Shown here one piece after another: positions 59,305 to 64,000 of a stretch of DNA of 64,000 bases. The notes below the pieces were generated by a model, which made no database searches, was not told where the DNA came from, and saw only the letters and a list, made by a program, of their open reading frames with translations. Each line of letters starts with the position of its first letter. The stretch's first letter is position 1. Origin of the DNA: Staphylococcus chromogenes (GTDB taxonomy: Bacteria > Bacillota > Bacilli > Staphylococcales > Staphylococcaceae); contig NZ_CP118953.1 of the NCBI RefSeq assembly GCF_029024625.1, positions 1-64,000 of the forward strand, in the 5' to 3' direction. Position numbers and translations under genes: made by a program.

Positions 59305-61071
59305 ATGAGTCGATTTAAAATTGAAAAGGACTTTTTTTTAGACGATAAGCCTTTCAAAATATTATCTGGAACAATTCATTATTTTAGAATGCCTAAAGAG
59401 GATTGGGCTCATTCTCTTTATAATTTAAAGGCACTCGGATTTAATACAGTTGAAACGTATGTCCCTTGGAATTTTCACGAGATGATTGAAGGAGAATATG
59501 ATTTTACGGGTCATAAAGATGTAGGACTTTTCTTAAAAACAGCACATGATTTAGGTTTATATGCCATTGTAAGGCCGTCCCCTTTCATCTGTGCAGAATG
59601 GGAATTTGGAGGTTTACCCGCATGGCTATTGAATGATAGAAATATGAGAATTCGCTCACGTGACCCTAAATTTTTAGAAAAAGTAGAAAAATACTTTCAT
59701 GAGCTGTTTAAAATTTTAATGCCCTTACAAATCGATAACGGTGGTCCCATCATTATGATGCAAATTGAAAATGAATATGGTTCATTTGGTGAAGATGCAG
59801 AATATTTACGTGCCATTCAAGACATGATGATAAATGAAGGCGTTGTGGTGCCTTTTGTGACGTCAGATGGGGCATGGGCGCAATGTTTACGTGCCGGAAG
59901 CATGATTAAAGATAATGTTTTACCCACTGGTAATTTTGGCTCTCGCACCCAACAAAATTTTGAAAATTTGAAAGCCTTTCATCAAGAATATGGCAAAACA
60001 TGGCCGTTAATGTGTATGGAATTTTGGGATGGTTGGTTCAATCGCTGGGGAGAAGACATTATTAAACGAGATGGTCAAGATTTGGCAAATGAAGTGCAAA
60101 CGTCCATTGAAATGGGTTCAGTAAATTTGTATATGTTTCACGGAGGTACCAATTTTGGTTTTTGGAACGGATGTTCAGCACGTGGAACGAAAGATTTACC
60201 TCAAGTGACCTCATACGATTATGATGCGCCTTTAGATGAAGCAGGTAACCCGAATGATAAATATTTTGCCTTACAAAAAATGCTGAAAAAATCGCTACCG
60301 TCCATTGAACAATTTGAGCCGAAAATCAAAACGTTCATGGAAGTTAAAAATATTCAATTAGCTGGTAAGGTAAGTTTATTTGAAATTTTAGAGGACATTT
60401 CCCATAAAACGCTTCATTTTTATCCGCAAACGATGGAAGAAGCGGGCACAGGATATGGATATATGTTGTATAGAACCACTATTAAAAAAGAAACAGATAA
60501 AGAAAAATTCCGTATCGTTGATGCTAGAGACCGTGTCCATTTTTACGTGAATCAGCAACTGGAATATCAGGCCTACCAAGAAGAGATAGGAGATCAGTTT
60601 GAAGTCGCATTGGAAGATGATGCTACGATAGATATTTTAGTTGAAAATATGGGACGCGTGAATTATGGCTACAAATTGCTAGCAGCGACGCAACGCAAAG
60701 GACTAGGCCAAGGTTTAATGCAAGATTTGCATTTTGTTCAGAACTGGGAACACTATGATATTCATTTTGAGTTACTTAAGGAAGAACATTTTGAAAATGC
60801 ATGGCATGCCAATCATCCTGCTTTTTATAAGTATGTGTTTGATGTTGAGCATCCTGAAAATACACATATCGATATGCGTCAATTTGGAAAAGGAATCGTA
60901 TTAGTAAATGGATTTAACATTGGCCGTTATTGGAATATAGGGCCGACGCAGTCTTTATATATTTCAAAAGCTTTATTAAAAGAAGGAAAAAACGAGATCA
61001 TTATTTTTGATACAGAAGGAAAATTTAGTGAATCTATAAATTTATTGAAAAAAGCACAGTTTTCAAATTAA
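59305..61071 (+). CDS. GH35 beta-galactosidase (BgaC-like)
   Basis: 588-residue family-35 glycosidase without signal peptide, so probably cytoplasmic. GGPIIMMQIENEYGSFG holds the acid/base Glu (E157), and CMEFWDGWF the nucleophile Glu (E240); GTIHYFRMP and PFICAEWEFGGLPAWL are typical. The set GntR-GH35-mannose-family PTS-AgaS matches the pneumococcal bgaC-gad locus, where BgaC cleaves Gal-beta-1,3-GlcNAc. Here it likely splits imported beta-1,3-galactosides. Confidence 0.88.
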   Translation: MSRFKIEKDFFLDDKPFKILSGTIHYFRMPKEDWAHSLYNLKALGFNTVETYVPWNFHEMIEGEYDFTGHKDVGLFLKTAHDLGLYAIVRPSPFICAEWEFGGLPAWLLNDRNMRIRSRDPKFLEKVEKYFHELFKILMPLQIDNGGPIIMMQIENEYGSFGEDAEYLRAIQDMMINEGVVVPFVTSDGAWAQCLRAGSMIKDNVLPTGNFGSRTQQNFENLKAFHQEYGKTWPLMCMEFWDGWFNRWGEDIIKRDGQDLANEVQTSIEMGSVNLYMFHGGTNFGFWNGCSARGTKDLPQVTSYDYDAPLDEAGNPNDKYFALQKMLKKSLPSIEQFEPKIKTFMEVKNIQLAGKVSLFEILEDISHKTLHFYPQTMEEAGTGYGYMLYRTTIKKETDKEKFRIVDARDRVHFYVNQQLEYQAYQEEIGDQFEVALEDDATIDILVENMGRVNYGYKLLAATQRKGLGQGLMQDLHFVQNWEHYDIHFELLKEEHFENAWHANHPAFYKYVFDVEHPENTHIDMRQFGKGIVLVNGFNIGRYWNIGPTQSLYISKALLKEGKNEIIIFDTEGKFSESINLLKKAQFSN

Positions 61072-61088
61072 AAAAGGAGAGATGTAAT

Positions 61089-61568
61089 ATGGCAATTATT
61101 GCAAATAGAATTGACGGAAGACTGATTCATGGACAAGTCGCAAACTTATGGGCAACCAAATTAAATATTAGTCGTTTTATGGTCATTGATGATGAAGTCG
61201 CACAAAGTGATATTGATAAACAAGCACTTAAATTAGCGACACCCGCTGGGATTAAATTAAGTGTATTACCTATTGAAAAAGCGGCTCAAAATATTAAAAA
61301 TGGTAAATACGATTCACAACGTGTGATGATTATTGCGAAACGCCCAGATCGATTTGTCGAACTTGTACGTCACGGTGTGAAAATAGAGGAACTCAACGTC
61401 GGCAACATGTCCCAAACGAATGAAACACGCTCAATCACAAATTCAATCAACGTAATGGACGAAGATATTGAAAACTTTCAAAAATTAAAAGATGAAGGTG
61501 TAAAAATTATTTCTCAAATGGTACCAAACGACAAAGCTGTAGATTTTATGACATTAATTAAAGAGTAA
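61089..61568 (+). CDS. PTS mannose/fructose/sorbose-family IIB component
   Basis: 159-residue cytoplasmic phosphotransfer domain. IDGRLIHGQVANLW carries the phospho-acceptor His14, and LNVGNMSQTNETRSI is conserved in AgaV/GadV-type IIB. Follows the GH35 gene with AAAAGGAGAG. Together with the next three genes it forms a complete importer of the GalNAc/disaccharide type. Confidence 0.9.
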   Translation: MAIIANRIDGRLIHGQVANLWATKLNISRFMVIDDEVAQSDIDKQALKLATPAGIKLSVLPIEKAAQNIKNGKYDSQRVMIIAKRPDRFVELVRHGVKIEELNVGNMSQTNETRSITNSINVMDEDIENFQKLKDEGVKIISQMVPNDKAVDFMTLIKE

Positions 61569-61584
61569 ATAGGGGGTGTTTGCT

Positions 61585-62493
61585 ATGGAAATTATGTGGT
61601 GGCAGATACTATTATTAACAATTTATGCAGGTTATCAAATTCTTGATGATTTACAATTCAACATTTTTGGACATCCTGTGTTTGCAGGGATTGTCTCAGG
61701 TTTAATCATGGGGGACATTACGACTGGACTTATCATTGGTGGTGGGATGCAGTTAACTATATTAGGGGTTGGTACCTTTGGCGGTGCGTCTCGTATTGAT
61801 GCAAACTCTGGAACAGTGTTAGCTGTAGCGTTTTCTGTAGCGTTAGGGATGAATCCACAACAAGCACTCGCAACATTAGCGGTGCCTGTGGCCAGTTTAA
61901 TGATTCAAACAGATATTCTTGCGCGATTCACAAATACATTTTTTGCGCATCGTATTGATGCAAAAATTGAGCAAATGGATTACAAAGGGATTGAACGTAA
62001 CTTCTTATATGGTGCAATTCCATGGGCTTTATCTCGTGCGATCCCTGTATGTTTAGCGCTTGTATTCGGTGGCGGCGTGGTGAAAAGCATTGTGAATTAT
62101 TTAAATGGAGATTTAAAATGGCTTGGAGATGGCTTAACAGTCGCTGGCGCACTATTACCGGCAGTAGGTTTTGCAATTTTACTTCGTTACTTACCATTAA
62201 AAAAACATTATCCATATTTTATTTTTGGATTTATTATTACAGCAATTATGGTGACGCTATTTGATGGCATGTCAGGACTCGGTACTGCGGTGGCAGGATT
62301 AGATAAAAAGTTTGATATGACGTTCTCATCATTACCTATGCTTGCAATTGCTGCAATTGGCTTTGCTTTTGCGGCTTTAGAATATAAACGCTCATCTACA
62401 CCAAGAGCGGTATCAGCAACTTCTAATAGCCAGAATAATCAAAATAGTGAAAATGTTGAGGGTGAAGGAGAGATTGATGATGACGAACTATGA
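61585..62493 (+). CDS. PTS mannose-family IIC component
   Basis: 302-residue permease subunit with about seven TM segments. HPVFAGIVSGLIMGDITTGL and GGGMQLTILGVGTFGGASRIDAN form the substrate-path motifs. AGGGGGTG 6 nt before ATG 61585. The acidic C-terminal tail overlaps the IID start by 17 nt. Confidence 0.9.
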   Translation: MEIMWWQILLLTIYAGYQILDDLQFNIFGHPVFAGIVSGLIMGDITTGLIIGGGMQLTILGVGTFGGASRIDANSGTVLAVAFSVALGMNPQQALATLAVPVASLMIQTDILARFTNTFFAHRIDAKIEQMDYKGIERNFLYGAIPWALSRAIPVCLALVFGGGVVKSIVNYLNGDLKWLGDGLTVAGALLPAVGFAILLRYLPLKKHYPYFIFGFIITAIMVTLFDGMSGLGTAVAGLDKKFDMTFSSLPMLAIAAIGFAFAALEYKRSSTPRAVSATSNSQNNQNSENVEGEGEIDDDEL

Positions 62494-63379
62494 TCAAAAT
62501 AATATCAATATATCTGATACTGCTGACACTAAGAACATGAAAAATACAGATAAGCTAACGGGGACACCTCCAAAAACACCTTATCAACTCACTGACAAAG
62601 ACTTTAGACAAATCAATATTAGAAGTTTATTCTTCTATCAGTTGGGTTGGAACTATGAACGTATGCAAGGTTCGGGTTATTTGTACACAATTTTACCGCA
62701 ACTACGTAAAATTTATGGCGATGATACTCCTGAACTTAAAGAAATGATGCAAACACATACGCAATTTTTCAACACAAGTAACTTCTTCAATACGATTATT
62801 ACAGGTATTGATATTGCAATGGAAGAAAAAGAGCAATTTGCGGCAAAAGAATCAATCAAAGGGATCAAAGTAGGTCTGATGGGACCGTTTGCGGCAGTCG
62901 GTGATGCCATTTTCGCCTCTTTAATTCCTACAATTTTTGGGGCAATCGCTGCAAATATGGCTCAAGATGGCAATCCGTTTGGTGCATTATTATGGTTTGT
63001 GGCTACTTTGGCGATTATCGTTTTCAGATGGAAACAATTGAAGTTTGCCTATAAGGAAGGGATTTCGTTAGTGACAACCATGCAACATCGACTTGAAGCC
63101 TTAACCAATGCAGCCACTTTATTAGGTGTATTTATGGTAGGCGCATTAGTAGCCACAATGATACGTGTTAAATTTGCATGGGCACCTAAAATTGGTGATT
63201 TAACGATTAATATTCAAAATAATGCAGATATGATATTACCACGTTTATTACCCCTGATTATTGTTTTTGCAATTTATTGGTTGCTAGGTCGAAAAAATAT
63301 GAACTCTACTAAAGCCATATTTATCGTGATTATTGTTTCTATTATTTTATCTGCATTAGGCGTTATTACAAATATTTAA
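62477..63379 (+). CDS. PTS mannose-family IID component
   Basis: 300-residue membrane subunit partnering IIC. SLFFYQLGWNYERMQGSGYLY, FFNTSNFFNTIITGIDIAMEE and GPFAAVGDAIFASLIPTIFG are typical IID blocks; the C-terminus is hydrophobic. ATG 62477 (or 62480) follows GAAGGAGAG inside the IIC end; the longer frame from 62447 has no site. Confidence 0.9.
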   Translation: MMTNYDQNNINISDTADTKNMKNTDKLTGTPPKTPYQLTDKDFRQINIRSLFFYQLGWNYERMQGSGYLYTILPQLRKIYGDDTPELKEMMQTHTQFFNTSNFFNTIITGIDIAMEEKEQFAAKESIKGIKVGLMGPFAAVGDAIFASLIPTIFGAIAANMAQDGNPFGALLWFVATLAIIVFRWKQLKFAYKEGISLVTTMQHRLEALTNAATLLGVFMVGALVATMIRVKFAWAPKIGDLTINIQNNADMILPRLLPLIIVFAIYWLLGRKNMNSTKAIFIVIIVSIILSALGVITNI

Positions 63380-63394
63380 AAGGATGGGTAGATT

Positions 63395-63790
63395 ATGGAA
63401 AAATTGATTTTAGTCAGTCACGGCTCATTTTGTGAAGGCATCAAAGACAGCGTTGAAATGATACTCGGTCCTCAAGAAAATATATATACGGTAGCCTTAA
63501 CACCTGAACAAGGACAAGAAGATTTTGAAAGCCATTTTAAAGCCCTTGTTCATGAGGGAGATGACATCGTCGTCTTTGCAGATTTACAAGGAGGCACACC
63601 AGCGAATACAGTCTCAAAGATGATTATGCAAGGAGAACATTATCAACTTTACACGGGTATGAACTTACCTATGATTATTAGCTATATTAATGCGCAAATG
63701 ATTGGCCAAGAAGAAGACTATGCACAAAAAGCAAAAGATGGGATAATTCATATTAATGATTTATTAACTTCTGACGATGAGGATGAATAA
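63395..63790 (+). CDS. PTS mannose-family IIA component
   Basis: 131-residue IIA domain; LILVSHGSFCEGIKDSVEMI holds the phospho-acceptor His9, and VVFADLQGGTPANTVSKM is the interface motif. As a separate protein it completes a IIB-IIC-IID-IIA set. AAAGGATGGG precedes the ATG. Confidence 0.9.
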   Translation: MEKLILVSHGSFCEGIKDSVEMILGPQENIYTVALTPEQGQEDFESHFKALVHEGDDIVVFADLQGGTPANTVSKMIMQGEHYQLYTGMNLPMIISYINAQMIGQEEDYAQKAKDGIIHINDLLTSDDEDE

Positions 63791-63819
63791 AGAAAATATT
63801 TAAGAAAAGAAGGTATACT

Positions 63820-64000
63820 ATGTCTTATGCAATCGTGAATGGCTCAATCTACACGGAAACAGGTCGAATTCCTAAAGGATATCTCATTATTGAAAATGAC
63901 ATGATTAAAGAAATTAAAGAAGGCCCTTATACAGGTGACTTAGAAACAATTGATGCAGAGGGACAACATATACTTCCTGGATTTATAGACATACACATTC
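63820..64000 (+). CDS. nagA: N-acetylglucosamine/galactosamine-6-phosphate deacetylase, partial
   Basis: The first 60 codons of an amidohydrolase cut by the window edge. IVNGSIYTETG, LIIENDMIKEI and the metal-binding start HILPGFIDIHI match NagA/AgaA. AAGAAGG precedes the ATG. The product would deacetylate GlcNAc-6-P or GalNAc-6-P, feeding AgaS, and supports an N-acetylated hexosamine substrate for the operon. Confidence 0.8.
   Translation, partial: MSYAIVNGSIYTETGRIPKGYLIIENDMIKEIKEGPYTGDLETIDAEGQHILPGFIDIHI

Overview
The window is the replication-origin end of a Staphylococcus chromosome. It opens at the dnaA start codon and follows the staphylococcal order dnaA, dnaN, yaaA, recF, gyrB, gyrA, nnrD, hutH, serS, azlCD, metX, yybS, gdpP, rplI, dnaB, purA, two tRNAs, walRKHIJ and rlmH (orfX). 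The proteins are close to S. aureus homologues recalled from memory but clearly diverged. Several traits differ from S. aureus: a DsbA-like gene between dnaN and yaaA, arsB remnants before rlmH, sbi beside the origin-proximal region, and sirABC without sbn genes alongside. An animal-associated Staphylococcus outside the S. aureus complex fits, but I do not assign a species.

Layout. 1-29.6 kb is core housekeeping. It carries oriC between dnaA and dnaN, a serine T-box, a SAM-I riboswitch, a PurR-type box, tRNA-Glu and tRNA-Asp, and an essentially complete WalRKHIJ operon. 29.7-31.0 kb is a decayed arsB. 31.2-31.9 kb is rlmH, preceded by a cluster of DnaA-box-like sites and ending in the SCC attachment core.

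31.9-48.3 kb looks like a composite staphylococcal cassette chromosome (SCC)-like region without ccr recombinase genes. The rlmH att core (31859-31876) recurs at 48281. A nearly identical 27-nt end sequence occurs at 33447 and at 48257, and a perfect inverted 12-nt att core lies at 36992. The cargo is HEPN-domain genes, a MerR-controlled electrophile or aldehyde-stress cluster (DJ-1, SDR, MDR and DoxX proteins), a broken isaB-like gene, and a photoprotection block: an SDR-type NAD-binding protein, TspO, the complete staphyloxanthin operon crtOPQMN, a PPOX-fold protein, a frameshifted DNA photolyase and an ABM-domain protein.

48.3-52.9 kb is a worn accessory zone with a broken EVE/HNH nuclease gene, an unrecognised protein, an orphan VbhA-like antitoxin, speG, an Sbi immune-evasion protein with two complement-binding-type repeats, and a 3' fragment of a KdpE-like regulator.

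52.9-55.9 kb is the Fur-boxed sirABC staphyloferrin B uptake operon, with a 3' frameshift in sirC. 56.3-64 kb is a GntR-controlled operon (agaS, tagatose-bisphosphate aldolase, GH35 beta-galactosidase, mannose-family PTS IIB-C-D-A and the start of nagA) for host-glycan galactosides or amino sugars. Single-base indels, often in homopolymers, recur in arsB, isaB-like, phr, the HNH gene and sirC; they may be real decay or assembly error.
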